Positions 1-4,969 of a DNA stretch of 14,247 nucleotides are shown one piece after another; position 1 is the first letter of the stretch, and the number at the start of each line of letters is the position of its first letter. The position numbers and the translations under genes are program-made. This DNA comes from Pseudomonadota bacterium (GTDB lineage: Bacteria > Myxococcota_A > UBA796 > SXON01). The stretch is taken from positions 1 through 14,247 of the forward strand of contig SXOM01000592.1 in assembly GCA_005776735.1 (NCBI GenBank). The letters are read 5' to 3'. Below the pieces are notes generated by a model, which saw nothing but the letters and a program-made list of their open reading frames with translations, ran no database searches and was not told the origin of the DNA.

Positions 1-45
1 CGCGTTGCTCCGGTCCGGCGGTTGTGCGTGGGGCAGTGGGCCGCG

Positions 46-77
46 CGGCGGCTTCGGCCGCTTTCGGGACGGTCGCG
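46..77 (-). repeat. Intergenic hairpin element, copy 1
   Basis: Read on the minus strand, this 32-base stretch begins CGCGACCGTCCCGAA and continues into a hairpin GCGGC-CGAA-GCCGC at plus positions 48-61. It starts 14 bases after the stop codon of the regulator gene ending at 92. It matches 14161-14192 at 29 of 32 positions, and all three differences are transitions. One difference changes a G-C stem pair to G-U, so the stem is kept. No T tract follows. A family of post-gene hairpins or terminators is the simplest reading. Bases 1-45 hold nothing else I can recognise. Confidence 0.55.
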
Positions 78-91
78 GCGCGGCCCCCCGT

Positions 92-895
92 CTACCAGAG
101 CCCCTCGATGCGCTCCACGATCGTGAGGACGTCGGCGGCGCTCCGGGCCGCGCAGAGCTCGTCGGCGAGCTCGTAGTTGGCGAGCCGGGCCACGCGGGTG
201 AGCGCCTCGAGGTGGTCGGGACCGGGCTCGTGGCTGGTGAGGACGCAGCCGATCCGGACTGCCTGGCCGTCGGGGGTCGCGATGGGGAGGGGGCGCGCCA
301 TCACGACCAGGACCGCCGCGTCCGCGAGGCCCGATCCCGCCGCGTGCGGCGCCACGAAGCCTCCCCCCAGGGCGCTGCCGGTGTGCTCCTCCCCGGCCAG
401 GAGCGCGTCGATCGCGCGGGCGGAATCGGTCCGCGCTCCAGGCAGGCGGGTCACCGCCACCTCGACGAGGTCGCGCACGGTGGAGCCCACAAACCCGCGC
501 ACGACGCGGTCTGCGCGGAGCCGCTCGGTCAGGCGAGCTCGTGGTGGGGCCGTGGTCTCGGGGAACGCCTCGTCCAGAAACGCCCGCACCCGCGCGATCT
601 GCGCGGTGTCGAGATCGCGGCGGGCCACATCGAGAAACAAGGAGCTCGCGGCCGGGACGCGTCGGACGTAGCCGGTCACCGCGGGACCGGTCTGGCGCGC
701 AAGCTCCAACAGCGCCGCGCGCGGCAAGCCCAGGGCGTCGGCCACGGCGATGAGGCGGTCGGGGGTGGGCGGGGCGTCGTAGCCGTGCTCGACGCGGCTG
801 AGGTACGCGCTGGAAACCCCGATCCGGCGTGCCAATTCGCGAACGCTGACGCCGGAGTCGACGCGCAGGATGCGGAGGGTGGAGCCGAAGTGCAT
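92..895 (-). CDS. HTH-XRE regulator fused to a PTS EIIA-like domain
   Basis: The product is 267 aa. Residues about 6-60 form a Cro/C1-type (XRE) helix-turn-helix, with VSVRELARRIGVSSAYLSRV as recognition region. Residues about 120-265 resemble the PTS EIIA type 2 (fructose/nitrogen) domain. The stretch GGGFVAPHA matches the family's phospho-histidine region (classically G-x-A-x-P-H), making His184 the candidate phosphoacceptor. The protein would be a cytoplasmic DNA-binding regulator whose activity may respond to phosphorylation or to EIIA-style protein contacts. It is the second gene of an operon: its ATG (893-895) lies 3 bases after the antiporter stop (899-901), without an obvious Shine-Dalgarno, so translational coupling is likely. 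Autoregulation through the dyads upstream of the antiporter is an inference. The HTH call is firm; the EIIA call rests on the His motif, length and overall pattern. Confidence 0.88.
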   Translation of the reverse strand: MHFGSTLRILRVDSGVSVRELARRIGVSSAYLSRVEHGYDAPPTPDRLIAVADALGLPRAALLELARQTGPAVTGYVRRVPAASSLFLDVARRDLDTAQIARVRAFLDEAFPETTAPPRARLTERLRADRVVRGFVGSTVRDLVEVAVTRLPGARTDSARAIDALLAGEEHTGSALGGGFVAPHAAGSGLADAAVLVVMARPLPIATPDGQAVRIGCVLTSHEPGPDHLEALTRVARLANYELADELCAARSAADVLTIVERIEGLW

Positions 896-898
896 GGG

Positions 899-3016
899 TC
901 AGACCGCGCTCGGGCCGGCGCCTCGGACCACCAACAACGACGTCGGCGACTCGTGCATCAACCGCTCGGGCTGCAGGCCCACCAACCGCTGTTCGAGGCC
1001 CCAGTCGCGACCGACGCCGACGACGACCAGGTCGTATCCCCGGCCGCTCTCCTCCAGGACCGCGGCGACCACGTTGTCGGCGTCGCACTGGAGGCGCGCC
1101 ACCCGACCCGGGTCGGCGCCGAACGCTTCGGCGAGGGCCTGCTCGAGCGGGTCGCCCCCGCCCGCCGCCAGGTTGGCTCCGCGCATCGCCAACACGGTGA
1201 TCTCGGAGCCGGCGTGGGTCATCAGCCGCGCCGCCAGGCCCAGCGCAGCGCGATCGTTCGGGGAGCCGCGGTACGGCACGAGCACGCGCCTGGGCGCGTC
1301 GAGGCCCCGATCGACGAACACGCCGACCGCCCCTCCCGCGCCCTTCATCACGTCGTGGACGATGCCTCCGAGCATGGTCTGGCTGACGACCGGCCGGTGC
1401 CAGCCCATGAGCACCAGGTCAGCGCGCTTCACCTCGGCCACGCGCGCGATGTCGTGTGCGGGCTCGCCGGAGACGAAGCGGGTGGGTCGGACACGGAGCC
1501 CGAGGTGGTGGGCGCGGTCCAGCAGTGGACGCAGGCCGTTGTCGTTGCCGTCGTCATGCTCCTGCTCGAGGATGAACGACGCCCGGTCGTTCGCGCGGAG
1601 CAGGTGCAGCGCTTCGATCGCACCGTTCCCATCGCCGCGGCCTTGAAGCGCACCCGCCAGGGTGACCAGGCCCGGTCCCGAGCGCCCGCTGGCCACGCAC
1701 ACCAGGACCCGGTACGGCGGCGCGACGGGGACGAGGTCCGCGGGCTCCGGCGCCGCCGCGAGCGCGTCGCGCTCGAGCAGGCTCTGCGGGTACACCCACT
1801 CGAGCACCGGGCTGGTGACGAAGGTCGTGACCAGCGCCATCACGACCATCATGGCGAAGAGCGTCGGGCTGATGACGCCGAGGTCCAGGCCGATGTTGAG
1901 GACGATGAGCTCCATGAGGCCGCGGGTGTTCATGAGGATGCCGAGCGCACCCGACTCCCGCCACGACAAGCCGGTGAACCGCGCCGCCAGGGCGCTCGCG
2001 CCGAACTTCCCGATCGACGCCGCCAGGATGATGGCGCCGCAGATGAGCCAGTCCGTCGCGGAGTCGAGCAGCCCGAGCTCCGTCCGGACGCCGCTGAACG
2101 CGAAGAAGAGCGGCAGGAGCACGACCAGCACGAGGTCCTCGAGCTTGTCGGCGAGCGCGTGCGCGAACCCGCCCTCCTTCGGGAGGACGGCGCCCAGCAA
2201 GAACGCGCCGAACAGGGCGTGGATGCCGATGAGCTCGGTCATCCACGCGGAGCCGAACAGCAGCAACATGACCACCGCGACCGCGTTCTGGCTCAGCCCG
2301 CCGGACTCCGACACCCGGCTCGCGAGCCGCTGGAGAAGCGGTCGGATCACGCCGAACATCACCGCGATGTACGCCAGCGCCAGCGCGGTGGTGGTGGCCG
2401 CCGCGGCCAGGCCCGTGGCGCGTGCGACGGCCACCACGAACGCGAGGATGCACCACGCGGTCACGTCGTCGACCGCCGCGCATGCGATGGCGATGGTGCC
2501 CACGCGGCTGCGCAACAACCGCCGTTCGCTGAGGATGCGCGCGAGCACGGGGAAGGCGGTGATGCTCATCGCCGCGCCGAGGAAGAGCGTGAAGGCCGCG
2601 AACGGCACGCTGGGATCGGACAGGCGGGGGTAGAGCCACCACGCCAGGCCCGCGCCGAGCCCAAACGGCACCACGATGCTCGCGTGCGAGATCGCGACCG
2701 AGGTGTGGGCCCGTCCGCGCAGGAGCTTCGGATCGAGCTCGAGCCCGATGAGGAACATGAACAACACCAGGCCGACCTGGCTCACGACCTGGAGCGTCCC
2801 GAGCGAGCCCTTCTCGAACAGCACCCCCGCCGTGTCGGGGGACAACCACCCGAGCAGCGACGGCCCCAGCAGGATGCCCGCGGTGATCTCGGCGATGACC
2901 ATCGGCTGGGAGACGCGCCGCGTCAAGAGTCCGAGTACGCGAGAGACCAGGATTATCGCTATGATTTGCGCGATGATCCGCGTGAGGGGGTCGTGCACCA
3001 GTGCGCTGAGCCACAT
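899..3016 (-). CDS. CPA2-family cation/proton antiporter with two universal stress protein domains
   Basis: The product is 705 aa. Residues 1 to about 410 are a Na+(K+)/H+ exchanger domain with 12 to 13 hydrophobic segments. Family hallmarks are SITAFPVLARIL (151-162), the acidic pair Asp183-Asp184 in AVDDVTAW, FFAFSG (304-309) and NTRGLMELIVLNIG (363-376), as in KefB/CHX-type CPA2 exchangers. Two cytoplasmic USP-like domains follow, at about 435-565 and 572-703. The second begins RRVLVPYRGS and has a nucleotide-loop-like VVVGVGRDWG. The protein should exchange Na+ or K+ for protons at the inner membrane under control of nucleotide-binding USP domains. It is the first gene of a two-gene operon with an XRE-EIIA regulator. 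ATG 3014-3016 is the only start consistent with the N-terminal membrane segment. No Shine-Dalgarno is visible, but a promoter-like -10 ends 6 bases upstream, suggesting a leaderless message. The transported ion cannot be told. Confidence 0.93.
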   Translation of the reverse strand: MWLSALVHDPLTRIIAQIIAIILVSRVLGLLTRRVSQPMVIAEITAGILLGPSLLGWLSPDTAGVLFEKGSLGTLQVVSQVGLVLFMFLIGLELDPKLLRGRAHTSVAISHASIVVPFGLGAGLAWWLYPRLSDPSVPFAAFTLFLGAAMSITAFPVLARILSERRLLRSRVGTIAIACAAVDDVTAWCILAFVVAVARATGLAAAATTTALALAYIAVMFGVIRPLLQRLASRVSESGGLSQNAVAVVMLLLFGSAWMTELIGIHALFGAFLLGAVLPKEGGFAHALADKLEDLVLVVLLPLFFAFSGVRTELGLLDSATDWLICGAIILAASIGKFGASALAARFTGLSWRESGALGILMNTRGLMELIVLNIGLDLGVISPTLFAMMVVMALVTTFVTSPVLEWVYPQSLLERDALAAAPEPADLVPVAPPYRVLVCVASGRSGPGLVTLAGALQGRGDGNGAIEALHLLRANDRASFILEQEHDDGNDNGLRPLLDRAHHLGLRVRPTRFVSGEPAHDIARVAEVKRADLVLMGWHRPVVSQTMLGGIVHDVMKGAGGAVGVFVDRGLDAPRRVLVPYRGSPNDRAALGLAARLMTHAGSEITVLAMRGANLAAGGGDPLEQALAEAFGADPGRVARLQCDADNVVAAVLEESGRGYDLVVVGVGRDWGLEQRLVGLQPERLMHESPTSLLVVRGAGPSAV

Positions 3017-3051
3017 GGTGCTAAGTTAGCACTTACGGCGTCGGCTGGCCA
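3016..3051 (-). promoter_or_regulatory. Putative leaderless promoter of the antiporter operon
   Basis: On the minus strand, an extended -10 TGC-TAACTT (hexamer at plus 3023-3028) sits 17 bases from TGGCCA (plus 3046-3051), which matches the -35 consensus TTGACA at 4 of 6 positions. Counting 7 bases from the -10 puts the transcript start on the A of the ATG at 3016. This would give a leaderless mRNA, in keeping with the missing Shine-Dalgarno. The position is inferred from consensus matching only. Confidence 0.45.
3018..3032. promoter_or_regulatory. Perfect 7-1-7 dyad (candidate operator) over the antiporter -10
   Basis: GTGCTAA-G-TTAGCAC is a perfect inverted repeat with one central base. 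It lies directly before the antiporter ATG and covers the predicted -10. In a GC-rich genome this AT-containing palindrome stands out. It is placed to block transcription, and the operon's own XRE-EIIA regulator is the obvious candidate ligand. It shares the half-site word TTAGCAC with CIRCE but lacks the 9-base spacer, so it is not a CIRCE element. Confidence 0.55.
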
Positions 3052-3060
3052 GCTGCCGAC
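3040..3060. promoter_or_regulatory. Nested dyads over the predicted antiporter -35
   Basis: GTCGGC (3040-3045) and GCCGAC (3055-3060) form an inverted repeat. Nested inside is the perfect 10-base palindrome GCTGGCCAGC (3044-3053). Together they cover the predicted minus-strand -35 (3046-3051). It may be a second operator or an activator site. GC-rich palindromes also arise by chance here, so confidence is modest. Confidence 0.3.
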
Positions 3061-3081
3061 CAGGCCGGTGGGGCGCCATGC

Positions 3082-3107
3082 CGCGACCGCCGGCGAAGGC
3101 GGCCGGG
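3082..3107 (+). repeat. Weaker relative of the hairpin element, upstream of higB
   Basis: This stretch begins CGCGACCG, then has four divergent bases, then CGAAGGCGGCCG. Both words occur in the same order and nearly the same spacing in the copy at 14161-14192. It can fold as CCGCC-GGCGAA-GGCGG. Unlike copies 1 and 2 it does not follow a stop codon; it lies in the divergent region between the antiporter and higB. In such GC-rich DNA the likeness may be partly chance. Confidence 0.3.
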
Positions 3108-3206
3108 TCCGGCGCACGGCGCACACTGCGCGGCGCGGCGCACGTCGGGGCGGCCGCTGCCGCACGGGAACACGCCGCGCGCGGCCCGCACCTCCGCGGC
3201 GCCGCC

Positions 3207-3235
3207 TTGACAGCCCCTCTACACGGCCATACGAT
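3207..3235 (+). promoter_or_regulatory. Consensus sigma70-type promoter of the higBA operon
   Basis: A perfect -35 TTGACA (3207-3212) and a -10 TACGAT (3230-3235, 4 of 6 including the key TA and final T) are separated by exactly 17 bases. The expected transcript start is about 3242, giving a leader of about 37 bases before higB. It is the best promoter match in the window. The rest of the region 3061-3206 holds only GC-rich sequence and the repeat relative at 3082. Confidence 0.75.
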
Positions 3236-3241
3236 GCTCCC

Positions 3242-3261
3242 ATGACGGGAGCACCCGTGAT
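3242..3261. promoter_or_regulatory. Dyad at the higBA transcription start (candidate HigA operator)
   Basis: ACGGG-AGCA-CCCGT (3245-3258) is a perfect inverted repeat. Beyond one mismatched pair (3244/3259), two more outer pairs (AT/AT at 3242-3243 and 3260-3261) extend it to 20 bases. It begins at the predicted transcript start, where a bound repressor would block transcription. HigA-type antitoxins usually repress their own operons through such dyads. Assigning HigA as the ligand is inference. Confidence 0.5.
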
Positions 3262-3278
3262 GGAGTCCCTCCGTAGCC

Positions 3279-3608
3279 ATGCGCCTGCTCAGCCGTCGAA
3301 CCCTGGAGCGATTCGGCGAGGCGCACGCGGACTCCCGGCAGGCGCTCGCCGATCTGGCAGGAATGGTCGAGGCGGCCCGGTGGCGGGACGCCGAGCACCT
3401 CCGCGCCACGAGCAGCTTCCCAGCTCGTCCCATTGGAAACAAGCGCGTCGTCTTCAACGTCAAGGGCAACACCTACCGGGTCATCGTCGCGGTTCGCTAC
3501 GCCGATGAGTCCGCCGAGCACAACGGGGTCGTCATCGTCAAGTTCATTGGCAGCCACGCCGAATACGACGAGATCGATCCCGAGACAGTAGACATCCCAC
3601 CCGCCTGA
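3279..3608 (+). CDS. higB: HigB-type toxin (RelE-superfamily mRNA interferase)
   Basis: The product is 109 aa, close to the 104 aa of E. coli HigB, which it resembles end to end. MRLLSRRTLERFGEAH aligns with the HigB N-terminus, and VVFNVKGNTYRVIV and FIGSHAEYDEID match the conserved core and C-terminal part of the HigB_toxin family. Members cut mRNA, generally at the ribosome, when released from their antitoxin. The N-terminal match fixes ATG 3279. GGAG (3262-3265) lies 13 bases upstream, rather far for a Shine-Dalgarno. The stop TGA touches the ATG of higA with no gap, so the two are translationally coupled. The toxin-first order is typical of hig modules. All conserved stretches appear intact, so the toxin is probably functional. 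Confidence 0.92.
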   Translation: MRLLSRRTLERFGEAHADSRQALADLAGMVEAARWRDAEHLRATSSFPARPIGNKRVVFNVKGNTYRVIVAVRYADESAEHNGVVIVKFIGSHAEYDEIDPETVDIPPA

Positions 3609-4232
3609 ATGAGTGCCTCCATGTCCCGCGCGTTCCCGATCCACAACGACACCGACCACCGCCGCGCCCTCGAGGTCATCGAGTCCCTGTGGGATGCCAC
3701 CGCAGGCACGCCCGAGGCCGATCTACTCGATGTGATGTCCACCCTGGTGGAGGTGTACGAGAAGCGGCACCACGCCCTGCCTCCGGCCGATCCGCTCGCC
3801 CTCATCAGCTTCAAGCTCAAGGAGCTCGCGTGGACCCAGCGCGAGCTCGGTCGCCACCTCGGGTGGGGTGGCGGCCGCGTGTCCGAGGTGCTCTCAGGCA
3901 AGCGGCCGCTCACCCTGCGCATGGTCCATGACCTCGGCCGCGTCCTCGGGCTTCCCGCCGGGCTGCTCGTACACGAGGCGCGGGCAGATGAGCCGGATCA
4001 CGTCTGGGTGCGGGTCACCAGCGCACGTGCCGCGCGGGCGATGCACCTGGGCCTCGATGCAGGCAACCTCGAAGCCGTCGTCGGCCGGTTGCTCGACCAG
4101 GCGCTTCAGCCGCCGAGCTACACGGTCAGTCAGGTCGCGGGCACGGGATTGATCGGGGTGCCCGCGACGGCCGCCGACCCGGTATCCCCACGGCCCACGT
4201 TCCTGTGCGTGTCCGGTGGGAGGGCCGCATGA
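3609..4232 (+). CDS. higA: HigA-type antitoxin (XRE) with long C-terminal extension
   Basis: The product is 207 aa. Residues 1-55 (FPIHNDTDHRRALEVIESLW and onward) match the HigA N-terminal toxin-neutralising region. Residues about 64-122 are an XRE helix-turn-helix with the family stretch VSEVLSGKRPLTL. E. coli HigA, at 138 aa, ends near here; this protein goes on for about 80 residues (about 124-207) that I cannot assign to a domain. It should neutralise HigB and repress the operon. The start ATG follows the higB stop directly; ATG 3621 (residue 5) is an alternative. The end overlaps the next gene by ATGA. In TAC systems, C-terminal antitoxin extensions make the antitoxin depend on a chaperone encoded by the third gene, and this layout fits that model. 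Such a role is inference. Confidence 0.9.
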   Translation: MSASMSRAFPIHNDTDHRRALEVIESLWDATAGTPEADLLDVMSTLVEVYEKRHHALPPADPLALISFKLKELAWTQRELGRHLGWGGGRVSEVLSGKRPLTLRMVHDLGRVLGLPAGLLVHEARADEPDHVWVRVTSARAARAMHLGLDAGNLEAVVGRLLDQALQPPSYTVSQVAGTGLIGVPATAADPVSPRPTFLCVSGGRAA

Positions 4233-4717
4233 AGCTCCGCGGCGAGTGGCTGGTGCTGGCCGAGCGGGTCATCAACGACTCGATGACCCAGAACCTCACG
4301 CTGGTGTCGTGCCTCGAACAGGTCGCCGCGCTCACTTTCCCGGCCCAACATGCGGGCTTCGGGGTGGCGGCGCGGTACCGCTGCGAAGGCCCGCCGCCGG
4401 AAAAGGCGCAGAAGGTGCGCTACCGGCTCCTGCGCTTGAGCGAGGCCGAACCGCCTGAGACGATCTGCGAGTTCAACGGCGTGTGGGAAGCGGGCACCCG
4501 ACGCGGCCGGATCGGCACGAACTTCCAGCTCCTCCGCCTCAAGCGTGCCGAGACCCTCACCTTCCGGATGGACCATCGTGTCGGCAACGGACCCTGGGTC
4601 GAGGGCCCGAGTTGCGCGATCGACGTCGTGAAGCTGGAGCTGACGGACGAACAACGTGCCCAACTACAGCGCGACGCGGCTCGCCTGGGGCTCGGGGTGC
4701 CCTCTACCGACCGGTGA
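4229..4717 (+). CDS. DUF6941-like protein, third gene of the higBA operon
   Basis: The product is 162 aa, soluble and predicted rich in beta strands. The N-terminal pattern (LAERVINDSMTQNLTLVSCL, then a LTFPAQH segment and FGVAARY) resembles the DUF6941 family as I remember it, whose function is unknown. Start choice: ATG 4229 overlaps the higA stop as ATGA and has a strong GGAGG (4219-4223) just upstream; the in-frame start at 4205 lies inside higA and lacks this. Tight coupling behind a toxin-antitoxin pair with an extended antitoxin suggests a dedicated partner of HigA or HigB, as SecB-like proteins are in TAC modules. The sequence shows no SecB likeness that I can see. Alternatively it is an unrelated cargo gene. 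The coding call is firm; the family call is moderate. Confidence 0.82.
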   Translation: MKLRGEWLVLAERVINDSMTQNLTLVSCLEQVAALTFPAQHAGFGVAARYRCEGPPPEKAQKVRYRLLRLSEAEPPETICEFNGVWEAGTRRGRIGTNFQLLRLKRAETLTFRMDHRVGNGPWVEGPSCAIDVVKLELTDEQRAQLQRDAARLGLGVPSTDR

Positions 4718-4836
4718 CGGGCGGCAAGGCGAGCCACGTGTTGCCCGACCGGGTCCACCCCGCGGGCCTGTTGAAGGACATGGACAGCGCCATCGCCTCC
4801 GGCAAGCTGCCGCCGAAGATGCCGAAGGCACCGTAG
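4714..4836 (+). CDS. 40-aa small protein at the end of the higBA operon
   Basis: A GTG at 4714 overlaps the preceding TGA as GTGA and opens a 40-aa frame ending at TAG 4834-4836, with the tail GKLPPKMPKAP. After the start, all but one codon end in G or C (the exception is GCA), which is what a translated frame looks like in this genome. The product is short and basic at its end, contains GLLKDMDSAIASGKL, which could form a helix, and has no membrane segment or recognised domain. The overlap implies translational coupling to the DUF6941-like gene, and there is only a weak GGGGTG upstream. Function is unknown. It could be a small partner of the system or a remnant. Confidence 0.6.
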   Translation: MTGGKASHVLPDRVHPAGLLKDMDSAIASGKLPPKMPKAP

Positions 4837-4846
4837 GGCGCTGCGC

Positions 4847-4864
4847 CGCGACCGGGCCCGAAGG
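4847..4864 (+). repeat. Weaker relative of the hairpin element after the higBA operon
   Basis: CGCGACCG, then GG, then CCCGAAGG starts 10 bases after the stop of the 40-aa gene. Copies 1 and 2 have the same two words separated by a single T, also 14 to 17 bases after a stop codon. Beyond 4864 the likeness fades. The match is short, and CGCGACCG alone also occurs inside genes, so the relation is tentative. Confidence 0.3.
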
Positions 4865-4872
4865 GATCAGGG

Positions 4873-4891
4873 GCCTGCGCGCAGCGCAGGC
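4873..4891 (+). terminator. Hairpin downstream of the higBA operon
   Basis: GCCTGCGC (4873-4880), loop GCA and GCGCAGGC (4884-4891) form a perfect 8-bp stem 36 bases past the last stop of the operon. There is no T tract, so it may be a weak or factor-assisted terminator. Its position between two transcription units supports the call. Confidence 0.45.
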
Positions 4892-4946
4892 GGCCCGCGC
4901 GCACGCCCCGGCTCGCTTCCGGTGGGTCCCGGCGCGGGCCCCCGGG

Positions 4947-4955
4947 TGGTAGACT
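4947..4955 (+). promoter_or_regulatory. Putative extended -10 of the membrane protein gene
   Basis: TGG-TAGACT fits the extended -10 pattern TGnTAnnnT and ends 14 bases before the GTG start at 4970. No -35 worth naming is visible. The predicted transcript would have a leader of about 8 bases. Confidence 0.3.
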
Positions 4956-4969
4956 GCCGCGGGGGTGGG

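Noticed and set aside
3018..3032. CIRCE (HrcA) element suggested by TTAGCAC half-sites
   Set aside because: CIRCE has TTAGCACTC-N9-GAGTGCTAA; here the halves are in the opposite arrangement with a 1-base centre.
2959..3243. Minus-strand 94-codon frame in the divergent intergenic region
   Set aside because: Its proposed start lies in the higB promoter, its product is Arg-rich without a domain, and it overlaps the antiporter start.
5..3508. A 1167-codon open frame on the plus strand across the regulator and antiporter genes and into higB
   Set aside because: Its product is a low-complexity mix of Arg, His, Glu, Asp and Gln, as expected from the antisense of a hydrophobic GC-rich gene. It also runs through the divergent promoter region. 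The minus-strand genes have clear domains.
3242..3508. Leaderless frame starting at ATG 3242 at the predicted transcript start
   Set aside because: It overlaps higB in another frame, and its product is Arg/Gly-rich with no coding character; higB has a clear family match.
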